The notes: generated by a model not told the origin, from the letters alone. Numbered from the stretch's first letter, positions 17,418 to 26,000 are shown. The stretch: DNA of 64,000 nt from Muribaculaceae bacterium (GCA_022509085.1 JAFLTW010000008.1:1-64000); one strand, 5' to 3'. Numbers and translations: made by a program.

Positions 17418-18677
17418 ATGGCAGCAAAAGAAAAGATTAACAAGATAGAGAGATTCCTCCGCGGCGAGAAGGGCCAGAGGTTTTTCAACTTCGCCTACTC
17501 CATCGGCGCGGCAATCGTGATCTGGGGTGCGCTCTTCAAGATCCTCCACCTCCCGGGCGGCAGCGCTCTGCTCTGCATCGGTATGGGCACGGAGATCGCG
17601 ATGTTTATCATCACGGCCTTCGACCGCCCATCGAAAGAATACGCCTGGGAAGAGGTGTTCCCGCAGCTCGGAAAGAAGCGCCATGCCGAAGGCGTGGCTG
17701 CCGTAGAAGGCCAGGACGCTGAACTCGGCGACGAGGAATATGCCGCGATGGGCGCCGACGGCGTCCACTACGCCGGCGGCGGTTATGCCGGCGGTGGCGG
17801 TGGCGGCGGTACGGTCGTGATCGGCGGCGGCTCCGGCGGTGGTGGCGGCACCGTGATTATCGGTGGCGGCGGCTCGGGCTCCGGCGAGGATTACGAAGGC
17901 GCTGAAGGCGCAGGCGGTCCCATTGTGGCCGGCGGCGGAGTTATCGGCGGCGGAGTTATCGGCGGCGGTCCCGTAGTGGCCGGTGGCGGTGTCGCAGGCT
18001 CAGGCGGCGGCGTAGTGGCCGGTGGCGGCGGAGTGATCGGCGGCGGTATGATTGCCCCGGGTCTTGAGGTGAGCGAGGAGGATGCCACATCCCTCCACGA
18101 CAGCATCTCCAAGATGGCTGCGGCTGCCGACCAGCTGGCTCAGATGGCCGAGCTCACCACGGCCACGCAGACCTATCTGGAACGCATCGCCGGCATCGCC
18201 GACCAGATGACCAGGCTGCAGGAAACCACGGCCGAACTCAACAACGTAAGCTCCATCCTGCTCGACTCCTACAAGGCCATAACCGAAAACTCGGCCACCA
18301 TCTCCGAAAGCTCACAGGGCTACGTGGAGAGCATGGCCGACCTCAACCGCAACATCGGCGGTCTCAACACCATCTACGAGATCCAGCTCAAGAGCATATC
18401 GTCGCAGCTTGAAAGCATCGACAGGGTAAACCGCGGCCTCAAGGACATCCGCGACATGTATGAGAAATCGGCTCGCCAGAGCAGCCGCTACTGCGAGGAA
18501 ACCGAGCGCATGACGCGCTACATGACCCAGCTCAACTCCGTCTATGAGAAGATGGTGACGGCCATGACCATCAACATGTACAACCCCATGATGGGGCAGC
18601 CGCGACGCGAAGACGACTTCAACCCCTTCGGGCCGCGCGAAAACGGAAACTCTGAACATCAACGCGAAGAAAACTGA
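17418..18677 (+). CDS. porL: Type IX secretion motor protein PorL/GldL with glycine-rich insertion
   Basis: GldL and GldM form the proton-driven inner-membrane motor. Two N-terminal membrane helices (about 24-68) hold the family's polar residues, Y27, K41, H44 and E59 (in GMGTEIAMF). The C-terminal part (about 214-419) is a coiled coil ending in a cytoplasmic tail. Between them lies an unusual segment of about 100 residues (about 117-213) made almost wholly of glycine with V, I and A, for example GGGVIGGGVIGGGPVVAGGG. It brings the protein to 419 residues against about 310 in Porphyromonas. The insertion is in frame and the flanking parts look intact, so the gene should be functional. Confidence 0.93.
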   Translation: MAAKEKINKIERFLRGEKGQRFFNFAYSIGAAIVIWGALFKILHLPGGSALLCIGMGTEIAMFIITAFDRPSKEYAWEEVFPQLGKKRHAEGVAAVEGQDAELGDEEYAAMGADGVHYAGGGYAGGGGGGGTVVIGGGSGGGGGTVIIGGGGSGSGEDYEGAEGAGGPIVAGGGVIGGGVIGGGPVVAGGGVAGSGGGVVAGGGGVIGGGMIAPGLEVSEEDATSLHDSISKMAAAADQLAQMAELTTATQTYLERIAGIADQMTRLQETTAELNNVSSILLDSYKAITENSATISESSQGYVESMADLNRNIGGLNTIYEIQLKSISSQLESIDRVNRGLKDIRDMYEKSARQSSRYCEETERMTRYMTQLNSVYEKMVTAMTINMYNPMMGQPRREDDFNPFGPRENGNSEHQREEN

Positions 18678-18684
18678 CTGAGAG

Positions 18685-20259
18685 ATGGCAGGCGGCGGCA
18701 ATAACGTAACCAAAATGTCCCCCAGGCAGAGGATGATCAACCTCATGTATATCGTCCTCACCGCCATGCTGGCCCTCAACGTCAGCAGCGACGTGCTCAA
18801 CGGTTTTGCTCAGGTGCACGACGGTCTCTCACGCACCAACCGCACCATGACGGCCAAAAACGAGATACAGTTCGACTATCTCAAAGACCTCTATACGCAA
18901 AACCCCACAAAGGCCGGTCCGTGGTATCGCAAGGGCGAGGAACTCCGCGGTCTCTCCTCCGACCTCTTCCTCTCCATCGACTCGCTCAAGACGGCCATTG
19001 CCAGGCAGGCCGACGGCAAGAACGGCGACTTCAACAACCTCGTGAATCAGGACGACCTTGAGGCGGCGGCCGTGGTGATGCTTAACCCCAGCACCAACTC
19101 CGGCAGAAAACTGCGCGAGAAGATCGACGCCTACCGCACCTACGTCTCGGCCCTCATCCCCGACTCGCTGCGCCGCGCCGCGGTTCTCGAGATGCTCAGC
19201 ACCCGCGTGGCGCCCCGAAAGGGCACGGTAGGGGAGATGGCATGGGAGGAGGTTAACTTCGACAACATGCCGGCCATCGCCTCCGTGACGATGCTCACCA
19301 AGATCCAGAACGACATTCGCCAGGCTGAGTCGGAAGCCCTGACCCACCTGATCAATAATGTTGACATAGGCGACGTGAGGGTCAACCAGCTCTCCGCCTA
19401 CGTCATACCCCATTCCACGATGGTGATGCGCGGAGGCCGCTACACGGCCGACATCGTGCTGGCAGCCATCGACACCACCCAGCGCCCCGCCATCTACGTA
19501 GGGGGCAACCGCCTCCCCGGCAGCCTCTACGAGTTCACGGCCGGCGCCACCGGTACGCATGAATATACGGGCTATATCGAGGTGCCGCGCCCCGACGGCA
19601 CCCTCGAGCGCCATCCTTTCGCGTCATCCTACACCGTGATGGAGCCCATGGCCACCATCTCGCCCACGATGATGAACGTGCTCTACGCCGGTATCGACAA
19701 CCCGATATCGATCTCCGTGCCGGGCGTGCCCATGACGGCCGTGCAGGCCACGATGACCAACGGCACGCTGACACGCAGCGGCGACACCTGGATTGCCCGA
19801 CCCGGAAAGGTGGGCACCGAGGCCGAGATCAGCGTGTCGGCCACCCTCGACGGCCGCAGCCAACCCGTGGGGTCGATGAAGTTTCGCGTAAGAAAACTGC
19901 CCGACCCGACGCCTTTCATCGCCATCAAGGCCGACGACGGATCGACAATCCAGTATAAGGGTACGCCGAAGCGCATCTCCAAGGCCCAGCTTATGAAGGC
20001 CAGCGGTCTGGGAGCCGCCATCGACGACGATATACTCAACGTGAGCTACAAGGTGCTCTCCTTCTCGATGATCTTCTTCGACTCGATGGGGAACGCCATA
20101 CCGGAGAACTCCAACGGCGCGGCCTTCTCGCCGCGGCAGCTCGACAAGATCAAGGCCCTCAAGCCGGGCAAGAGCTTCTTCATCTCCAACGTCAAGGCCA
20201 CGGGCCCCGACGGCATCACACGCGACATCTCCCCCATGGAGGTGGGCCTCAGCAACTGA
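18685..20259 (+). CDS. porM: Type IX secretion motor protein PorM/GldM
   Basis: The 524-residue protein has one membrane helix near the N-terminus (about 19-36, MYIVLTAMLALNVSSDVL) and a large periplasmic region of helical and beta domains, as in GldM. The helix pairs with the GldL helices to form the motor, and the periplasmic dimer carries force to the PorK-PorN ring. The start SPRQRMINLMYIVLTAMLA is strongly typical of the family. Length matches GldM/PorM (about 515). It starts seven bases after porL. Confidence 0.95.
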   Translation: MAGGGNNVTKMSPRQRMINLMYIVLTAMLALNVSSDVLNGFAQVHDGLSRTNRTMTAKNEIQFDYLKDLYTQNPTKAGPWYRKGEELRGLSSDLFLSIDSLKTAIARQADGKNGDFNNLVNQDDLEAAAVVMLNPSTNSGRKLREKIDAYRTYVSALIPDSLRRAAVLEMLSTRVAPRKGTVGEMAWEEVNFDNMPAIASVTMLTKIQNDIRQAESEALTHLINNVDIGDVRVNQLSAYVIPHSTMVMRGGRYTADIVLAAIDTTQRPAIYVGGNRLPGSLYEFTAGATGTHEYTGYIEVPRPDGTLERHPFASSYTVMEPMATISPTMMNVLYAGIDNPISISVPGVPMTAVQATMTNGTLTRSGDTWIARPGKVGTEAEISVSATLDGRSQPVGSMKFRVRKLPDPTPFIAIKADDGSTIQYKGTPKRISKAQLMKASGLGAAIDDDILNVSYKVLSFSMIFFDSMGNAIPENSNGAAFSPRQLDKIKALKPGKSFFISNVKATGPDGITRDISPMEVGLSN

Positions 20260-20329
20260 TCCCCGCCGGTAGCTGTGGAGAATAGAGAGCAGAAGACATA
20301 AACAAGATAATCCGAATAGACAAGATATA

Positions 20330-21451
20330 ATGAAGCTTAACCGTAAGATAATCCCCGCACTGCTGATGGCCGCCATCGGCGCCGGCGCCGTGGCTCAGGT
20401 AGAGAGCGGCGGAGTGGTGCGCCGCAGGTCGGAAAACGAACGCAACAAGAAGGAGAGCGCCCAGCCGGGCGTCACCGACCGCATGACGGGATTTTATGAA
20501 TCTAAGCAGGCCCACGAGGCCGACCTCGAATACATGAGGCAGATCTACCGCCTCATCGACCTCGAGAAACCGGAAAACTCGCCCCTATACTTCCCGGAAG
20601 ACGTCGTGGACGGGCAGGAAAATCTCTTCCGCCTCATGTTCCGCCTCGTTACGGAGGGGAAACTGCCCGGATACGAGTATCTCGACGGCCGGGAGGTCTT
20701 CACCGACAAGTACAAGATCAACGTGGGTGAGATGCTCGACCGCTTCGACATCTATTACACCCCCGGCGAGGGTTCTACGGAGAAGAACCCCAAATACGCC
20801 ATCGAGGAGAGCGACGTGCCCTCCGGCCAGGTGAACGCATATTATATTATCGAGAAGTGGGAATACGACCGCCGCACCAACCGGATGCGCACCCGCGTGG
20901 AGGCCATCTGTCCCGTGCTCACCAGGATGGGCGACTTCGGCGGCGAGGCCCGCTACCCCATGTTCTGGGTGAAATTCGACGCCCTCCGGCCCTACCTCGC
21001 CCAGCAGTATATCTTCCTCGACAACGACAACAACCTGGCCCGCTACAGCCTCGACGACTACTTCAACCTCGGGATGTATGACGGCGACATCTACAAGACC
21101 CAGAACCTCAAGAACCTCTCGATGGTCCAGATGTTCCCTGACGAAGACGACCTCAAGCGCGCCCAGGACAGCATCGACAACCGCCTCAACACCTACGGCA
21201 AGGAGGTGTGGGTGCCCACACGCGAGGAATACCTGGCTCAGAAGGCCGCCGAAGAGGAGAGGGCAAGGCTCGCTGCTGAAGGCGACACCATCACCGACCG
21301 CACCGTGCTCATAGCCGACAGCGGAGAGAAGGAGACAAAGCGTGCCACCAAGAAACGTGCCTCCACCAAATCCAAGAAGCAGCCTAAGTCGGTCGCCTCA
21401 TCCAACTCCAACTCCAGCGCCGCCAAGTCCGTGCGCCGCAGGAAGAAGTAG
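20330..21451 (+). CDS. porN: Type IX secretion ring protein PorN/GldN
   Basis: The 373-residue exported protein (signal ends near GAVAQ) contains the GldN domain, with segments VMWRRDVYR-like EYMRQIYRLIDLEKPENSPLYF, YYIIEKWEYDRRTNRMRTRV, and YPMFWVKFDALRPYLAQQYI. PorN binds PorK in the periplasmic ring and contacts PorM. The last 45 residues are very basic (KRATKKRASTKSKKQPK and RRRKK) and low in complexity. It is the last gene of the type IX operon; no clear terminator follows, so read-through into the ferredoxin gene is possible. Confidence 0.94.
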   Translation: MKLNRKIIPALLMAAIGAGAVAQVESGGVVRRRSENERNKKESAQPGVTDRMTGFYESKQAHEADLEYMRQIYRLIDLEKPENSPLYFPEDVVDGQENLFRLMFRLVTEGKLPGYEYLDGREVFTDKYKINVGEMLDRFDIYYTPGEGSTEKNPKYAIEESDVPSGQVNAYYIIEKWEYDRRTNRMRTRVEAICPVLTRMGDFGGEARYPMFWVKFDALRPYLAQQYIFLDNDNNLARYSLDDYFNLGMYDGDIYKTQNLKNLSMVQMFPDEDDLKRAQDSIDNRLNTYGKEVWVPTREEYLAQKAAEEERARLAAEGDTITDRTVLIADSGEKETKRATKKRASTKSKKQPKSVASSNSNSSAAKSVRRRKK

Positions 21452-21494
21452 GCGGAAGGGAAACGTTATTTGAAATTGTTTTAAATTAGACGGG

Positions 21495-21571
21495 TTTGTT
21501 GTCTAAATAAGAATAAAGGCTTAATTTTGCAATGGAATTCGCGGCGAGCCTCCGAAGGGAGGTGAGGCCGC
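21495..21571 (+). promoter_or_regulatory. Promoter and leader hairpin of the ferredoxin gene
   Basis: TAATTTTG at 21522-21529 fits the -7 element; TTTG at 21495-21498 is 23 bases upstream, somewhat far. About ten bases after the box the leader forms a two-part GC-rich hairpin at 21541-21571 (GCGGC with GCCGC, GCCTCC with GGAGGT). The leader is about 90 bases long, large for a 56-residue protein. Confidence 0.5.
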
Positions 21572-21627
21572 GGAAGGAAAAGCAAACAAACAACAATAAC
21601 CAAAGCTAATAAACCAAAAACACTACT

Positions 21628-21798
21628 ATGGCTTACGTAATTGACGACAATTGCATCGCATGCGGCACCTGCCAGACAGTATGCCCCACCGACTCCATCT
21701 CAGCCGGCGACATCTACGTAATCGATCCCGAAACTTGCATCGACTGCGGCAGCTGCGCCCAGGTTTGTCCGAGCGACGCTATCCACCCGGCAGACTAA
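21628..21798 (+). CDS. Small 2[4Fe-4S] ferredoxin
   Basis: A 56-residue open frame encodes a bacterial-type ferredoxin. Two cluster motifs are visible: CIACGTCQTVCP (residues 9-20) and CIDCGSCAQVCP (37-48). Each CxxCxxC plus the distant CP holds a [4Fe-4S] cluster, as in clostridial ferredoxins, which carry electrons for pyruvate:ferredoxin oxidoreductase, hydrogenase or Rnf. The gene is short but complete, has its own promoter-like box, and is followed by a strong terminator. Such genes are highly expressed in anaerobes. The specific partner cannot be told. Confidence 0.96.
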   Translation: MAYVIDDNCIACGTCQTVCPTDSISAGDIYVIDPETCIDCGSCAQVCPSDAIHPAD

Positions 21799-21822
21799 TC
21801 CTCTCGCCGTTACAAGGAATTG

Positions 21823-21849
21823 ATCCGGAGCAAACCTCCGGATTTTTTT
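21823..21849 (+). terminator. Intrinsic terminator after ferredoxin
   Basis: ATCCGGA and TCCGGAT form a seven-base stem around a short loop, followed by seven T residues. It lies 25 bases after the ferredoxin stop. Confidence 0.9.
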
Positions 21850-21899
21850 GTTGCCTCCGGGTCTCATAAAGCCCGCGCATTGTACGGTTTGCTTCCGGC

Positions 21900-23525
21900 T
21901 TATTCGGTAAGGCGCTGCAGACGTAGCTGCGAGTTCTGGTAGGGAAACTGGATGGTGAGGGTGCCGTTAAGGTCGCTCTGGGCTTTCAGCTCGTGTGAAA
22001 GCGTTGCACCCATGGCGTCTATCCACTCCACATTCCAGACGCCGGAGACGCCGGAGGGGGAGAGGTGGGCCTTCCGCGCTCCGGGTTGCCAGCGCTCGGC
22101 ATTCACCTTTGCCCCGGAGAGGTAGACTAAGTCATAGCCGTCTGTCTCGCGCACTATGGCCATGCGGTAGTCGCCGCCCATCCGCAGCAGGTTTTCCTCC
22201 ATGTTGCGGTCGAGGATGGCCACATATCCCTCCATGGGGTCGCGCGAGTTGTCGAGATACTCCTCCAGGAGCATCCTGTCGGTCCACATCGTCATTGCCG
22301 GGCCGAAATTGCCCGTGGATAGCCGCAGTTCGTCGAGTTCCACCTGTGCCTCCCGGGGCAGAAAAAAGCCGACGCTGTCGGCGCGGAACCCATCGGGGAG
22401 CTCGAGCTGCAGCAGCCGCTTCGGTGTGTGGAGTCCGCCGAAGAGCGTCAGCAGGTCGCGGTAGACCACGAGTTTGTAGAAGTTTGTGGCTCCGGATGGG
22501 TCTACGCCCTGCAGGCCGTCTTTCAGCCGCCCCACGATGTTGGAGCGTTCGGAGAGGAGCGCGGGTGCCGTGTCGCATGGCGAGATGGCGCGCACGTCGA
22601 GCGCTGCGGCCGACGAGATGCCGTCGCCCGGCGTCTCCGAGGCCGTCAGCGTAATCGAGGCCTCGCTGCCGTCGGTGCCCACCAGTCGGAAACCCCAGGG
22701 CGTGGAGGGCCGGCGGCACTTCACCTTGCAACGAAATTCCAGAAACTCCGCTCCGGGGGCGTCGGCTCCCTCCCGGGCCGATACCATCCGGTCTTCGCCC
22801 TCGGCGAAGGGACCGTAGCCTCGCCCGGCATTCCAGCAGCGGATACTGTCGTCGGCCTTCATCATGGCCGACGTGGCCGAGAAGATACCCACGATGGCGA
22901 AAATCAGGATGATGACGCCGATAATCTTGTTGATCCACCACATGGAGCGGATGTTGAAATGGCCTCGCACCTTGTCGATGACGAAGGTGATGAACCACCA
23001 CCAGAGGAGCGCGCCGAAAAAGAGGGCCGCATACCCCACGGTCATGAAGATCACCTTCGCGAACCCGGGCTGGGAGCTGAACTCCGGTTTGATGAAGTTG
23101 AAGCGGGCAAAAAGGCCGATTATCAGGAAGAGTATGAGCGGATTGGAAAAGGTGAAGAGGAAACCTCCGATGATGTTTTTCTTCACCGACACCTCTTCGG
23201 CAATGGGTTTGCGCAGGCTCGCCGTCGGGTTCTTGCGGAAGATGAAGACGGCGAAGGCAATCAGCACGGCGCTGCCCACGAGCTGGATAATGTTGGAGTT
23301 ACGCTCCAGGAACTCCTCGATGAAGGAGAGTCCGAAGCCTGTAAGCAACGAATAGAAGAGGTCGGAGATGGCTGCCCCGATTCCGGTGAAGAGGCCCGCG
23401 CGCCGTCCCTTGTCGAGTGTCCTCTGGATGCAGAGCATCCCCACGGGTCCCATGGGGGCGGAGATGATAAGGCCGATGGCGACGCCGCGCCAGGCCATAT
23501 AGATGATGCTCTCCAGAAAACTCAC
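21900..23525 (-). CDS. LysE-family exporter fused to a large C-terminal domain
   Basis: Residues 1 to about 215 are a LysE/RhtB-type translocator: AIGLIISAPMGPVGMLCIQRTL, GIGAAISDLFYSLLTGFGLSFI, and FTFSNPLILFLIIGLFARFNF, with six predicted membrane helices. LysE proteins export amino acids or small molecules. The remaining 325 residues are soluble and beta-rich, which is absent from the standard 200-residue family. I do not recognise this domain. The start is GTG at 23525; ATG at 23498 is an alternative that would trim nine residues. It is the last gene of a three-gene minus-strand operon. Confidence 0.82.
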   Translation of the reverse strand: MSFLESIIYMAWRGVAIGLIISAPMGPVGMLCIQRTLDKGRRAGLFTGIGAAISDLFYSLLTGFGLSFIEEFLERNSNIIQLVGSAVLIAFAVFIFRKNPTASLRKPIAEEVSVKKNIIGGFLFTFSNPLILFLIIGLFARFNFIKPEFSSQPGFAKVIFMTVGYAALFFGALLWWWFITFVIDKVRGHFNIRSMWWINKIIGVIILIFAIVGIFSATSAMMKADDSIRCWNAGRGYGPFAEGEDRMVSAREGADAPGAEFLEFRCKVKCRRPSTPWGFRLVGTDGSEASITLTASETPGDGISSAAALDVRAISPCDTAPALLSERSNIVGRLKDGLQGVDPSGATNFYKLVVYRDLLTLFGGLHTPKRLLQLELPDGFRADSVGFFLPREAQVELDELRLSTGNFGPAMTMWTDRMLLEEYLDNSRDPMEGYVAILDRNMEENLLRMGGDYRMAIVRETDGYDLVYLSGAKVNAERWQPGARKAHLSPSGVSGVWNVEWIDAMGATLSHELKAQSDLNGTLTIQFPYQNSQLRLQRLTE

Positions 23526-23537
23526 GGCAGGGAGTGT

Positions 23538-24047
23538 TTAGCGGGTTATTACGTATCCCCCGTTGGTGGTGGGATAGCATTGGTAGGGGGTGAGGCCGTA
23601 GTGCAGTCCCTTGGCGGGGTCGGCCACGGGTGTGCCGCCGGCCTCCACCACGTTGTAGCGGCTTCCGCATTCCGGACACACGGCCTCGAGGCTCTCATGG
23701 TCTACGTAGACCCTCACGTCAGGCTTCCGTTCTACGGGGCAGGAGAGGTCGTAGGCCAGGGGACCCACCTCGCCAGTAAAGCCGTTCTGGCCGTAGATGA
23801 GCATCACTCCGCCATAGCCGGTGCCGGCATTGTAGCCGTAGGGGTAGCCGGCCGGGAGCCGGAGCTCCAGGATGAAGTCGTTTACCTGTCCGTAGGTGTG
23901 CACGCCATAGGTGTTCCAGAGGCCCTGGTTGGAGAGGTCGATGTTCACCTTCATCGCCGGGATCCTCTCGTCGTTGAGCTGGTGGCACGAGGCAAGGAGC
24001 AGCCCCGCGGCGGCGCAGGGGCAGAGCAGCTTCAGGATGCGGCCCAT
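23538..24047 (-). CDS. Lipoprotein with Rieske-like metal site
   Basis: The 169-residue protein has a lipobox (LLASC, C21). The C-terminal half resembles the Rieske fold: LAYDLSCPVE (C103) stands where the first CxH is usual, and VCPECGSRYNVVEAGGTPVADPA (C124, C127) where the second CxxHGSxF is usual. The histidines are therefore missing, while the GS-Y and G-P elements around the cluster are kept. Similar all-cysteine versions occur in other Bacteroidota as far as I recall. It could bind zinc or be structural. Its start overlaps the stop of the SRPBCC gene by one base. Confidence 0.7.
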   Translation of the reverse strand: MGRILKLLCPCAAAGLLLASCHQLNDERIPAMKVNIDLSNQGLWNTYGVHTYGQVNDFILELRLPAGYPYGYNAGTGYGGVMLIYGQNGFTGEVGPLAYDLSCPVERKPDVRVYVDHESLEAVCPECGSRYNVVEAGGTPVADPAKGLHYGLTPYQCYPTTNGGYVITR

Positions 24048-24484
24048 CAGTTGAAGGGTATGGCCCCCATCACGTTGACAAACTGGTCGGCTATCTTCTT
24101 CAGCGGACCCGACACCATGGGCTTGAGCATGGCCGGAATCTCGAGGTTGACGGCCACCTGCACCTCGCAGCGGTCGGCGCCCAGCGCGTTGATTTCGAGC
24201 TGCATGCCCATGGGCACGGGCGAACCCTCGCCCGTAAGGGAAATCAGGGAGTAGGGGAGGCGGTCGGCTATGCGCAGCTTGATCTCGCCTACGGGTCCGG
24301 CGGGGAAGGAGATGGTGTCGGAGGTGATCTTCACGCTGTCCATCATCTGCCGCTTGTCTTCCGGTATGCTATCTATGGGCACCTGGTCAAGAAGGTGTTT
24401 CAGGTTGTCGAGGTTGGAGAGTTTCTCATACACCTTCTCTGCCGGGGCGTTGATGGTCTGCTTGTCGCTCTTTATCGTGGTCAT
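24047..24484 (-). CDS. SRPBCC/START-like protein
   Basis: The 145-residue protein starts with a beta strand and two helices (KSDKQTINAPAEKVYEKLSNLDNLKHLLDQ) and ends with a long helix, the plan of the SRPBCC (Bet v1/polyketide cyclase-like) fold, which binds small hydrophobic ligands in a deep cavity. Ligand and partner are unknown. It is the first gene of the trio that ends with the LysE fusion. Confidence 0.85.
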   Translation of the reverse strand: MTTIKSDKQTINAPAEKVYEKLSNLDNLKHLLDQVPIDSIPEDKRQMMDSVKITSDTISFPAGPVGEIKLRIADRLPYSLISLTGEGSPVPMGMQLEINALGADRCEVQVAVNLEIPAMLKPMVSGPLKKIADQFVNVMGAIPFN

Positions 24485-24739
24485 TTCAGTTTGATTTTTT
24501 GCGTTGAGTTTTATGGGTGTCTTAAATTATGCGAAATTACTAAAAATTGGTCTAACAGCCAAAAAAGAGGGGAGACGGCAAAAATTACGTTAAAATTTGT
24601 TAATAAGGAGTGAATGGTGTAACAAAAACGCCCTTTGGAGGGTTAATTATTTGGCAGGGTATTCTATACCCTTTCCACTCCTGCCCAAAATTATGAAAAA
24701 GAACGCGAACAGAATACATTAATTAATTAATAGTTTTTC

Positions 24740-25894
24740 ATGAAAATTTTCAACAAATTATTCGGCATGGCGCTTGTCTTTGCGGCCGCAGGACTCGTTG
24801 CGTCATGTTCCAGTCAGGATGGTCCGTCTGCGGATCAGGGAGTTGATGTTGTGAAATTAGGCCTCGCCAAAGCTCCGGACGTAAAGGTATGGTCAGGCAA
24901 CACCACGCTTGCCGGCACACGTGCCGACGACCTCGAGGATGAGGTTGGCGACGTCGTGGAAGAGGTGGTTGAAGACCGCACGGGCTGGCCCGAAGGTTTT
25001 GAGCCCAAACGTGAGGACGTCTACAACAAGGGTCACGTCAAGGGTGTCGACGAGGTTGAGGTTAACCTCGCCGTAAACCACTCTCACGAGTTCACCGTTA
25101 ATGACGAGAACGGAGAGCCCACGACCGAGCCCGAGAGCGTCAACGACCTCGCCACCAAGCTGAGCATCCATGTACGCTATGCCAACGACGTCAAGGTGCG
25201 CATCCCGGTTCCCATGCAGTACGTGGTGCCCGTAGACGATATGGCTATCGTTCTCTCTCACCAGTTTGATGACGCTACCTACAAGATTGAAGGTAAGGAA
25301 GTGTCGATGAACATCGGCGGCAACACGGTGACGCTCCACATCGAATACTACAGCGGCGTCACCCAGGAAGGCGTTGAGTTTGCAGAGCAGTTTGTCGAAG
25401 AATACAAGGATGGTTACATCTGCGTATGGACCGAAGGTATCACCCAGGAGGTTATCGACTACTGCATGGAGACTTACGGCGACGGCGTGAACTTCGAGGT
25501 CTGGAACTACTTCAACAAACCCGACGAGGAGATCGAGGGTGAGGTTGTTTCTTACCCGGCTCTCCAGGAAAGCGAACTGTTCCACTATGTTAACCGTGCC
25601 AGCGTTGAGTTCCTCAACGGCATCCTGCCCGACGCCTATATCAATGCTTTCGCCGCACACGAGGACACTGCAAACGGTATGGGAGAAGGAGAGAGGGTTG
25701 ACGCGTTCGTATACATCACCGGCGACGGCGCCCTCGTAGGCGAAAACGACGCACAGCGCAAGGAATACAACGACTACAACACCAGCTACCACCTCAACGG
25801 CAAGGCCTTCAACCACATCTACAACAAGAAAGTGGCCGCCGAACCCGAGCCCAAACCCGAACCCAAACCCGAACCCAAACCGGAACCCAAGTAA
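24740..25894 (+). CDS. Acidic lipoprotein with (PEPK)n tail, function unknown
   Basis: The 384-residue protein has a lipobox (GLVASC, C23) and is strongly acidic. I do not recognise the family; phrases such as HVRYANDVKVRIPVPMQYVV and DAFVYITGDGALVGENDA are reminiscent of LruC-type surface proteins but this is weak. The last 25 residues are tandem PEPK units encoded by 12-base repeats, which could be a rigid spacer or could vary in copy number between strains. The gene is AT-richer than its neighbours near its start. A strong terminator follows. Confidence 0.7.
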   Translation: MKIFNKLFGMALVFAAAGLVASCSSQDGPSADQGVDVVKLGLAKAPDVKVWSGNTTLAGTRADDLEDEVGDVVEEVVEDRTGWPEGFEPKREDVYNKGHVKGVDEVEVNLAVNHSHEFTVNDENGEPTTEPESVNDLATKLSIHVRYANDVKVRIPVPMQYVVPVDDMAIVLSHQFDDATYKIEGKEVSMNIGGNTVTLHIEYYSGVTQEGVEFAEQFVEEYKDGYICVWTEGITQEVIDYCMETYGDGVNFEVWNYFNKPDEEIEGEVVSYPALQESELFHYVNRASVEFLNGILPDAYINAFAAHEDTANGMGEGERVDAFVYITGDGALVGENDAQRKEYNDYNTSYHLNGKAFNHIYNKKVAAEPEPKPEPKPEPKPEPK

Positions 25895-25920
25895 GGAAAA
25901 TTTTTCTAAGCCATAAAGAG

Positions 25921-25954
25921 GGTTCGTCGCAGTCTGTGCGGCGAACCTTTTTTT
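25921..25954 (+). terminator. Intrinsic terminator after the PEPK lipoprotein
   Basis: GGTTCGTCGC and GCGGCGAACC form a ten-base stem (one wobble pair) followed by eight T residues. Confidence 0.9.
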
Positions 25955-26000
25955 GCGGAAATATTTTTGTAGTCGCCTTTTTGCGGAAATATTTTTGTAG
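25946..26000 (+). promoter_or_regulatory. Tandem repeat that builds a consensus promoter
   Basis: About 25 bases (TTTTTGCGGAAATATTTTTG plus TAG) occur twice in tandem. TTTG of the first copy (25966-25969), 20 bases, then TATTTTTG of the second copy (25990-25997) is an exact Bacteroidota promoter. It faces the MFS gene, with a leader of about 120 bases. Confidence 0.7.

Noticed and set aside
22428..24254. 608-codon plus-strand open frame opposite the LysE fusion, the lipoprotein and the SRPBCC gene
   Set aside because: It crosses three recognisable minus-strand genes, has low-complexity His/Gly/Glu-rich content typical of GC-rich antisense frames and no domain.
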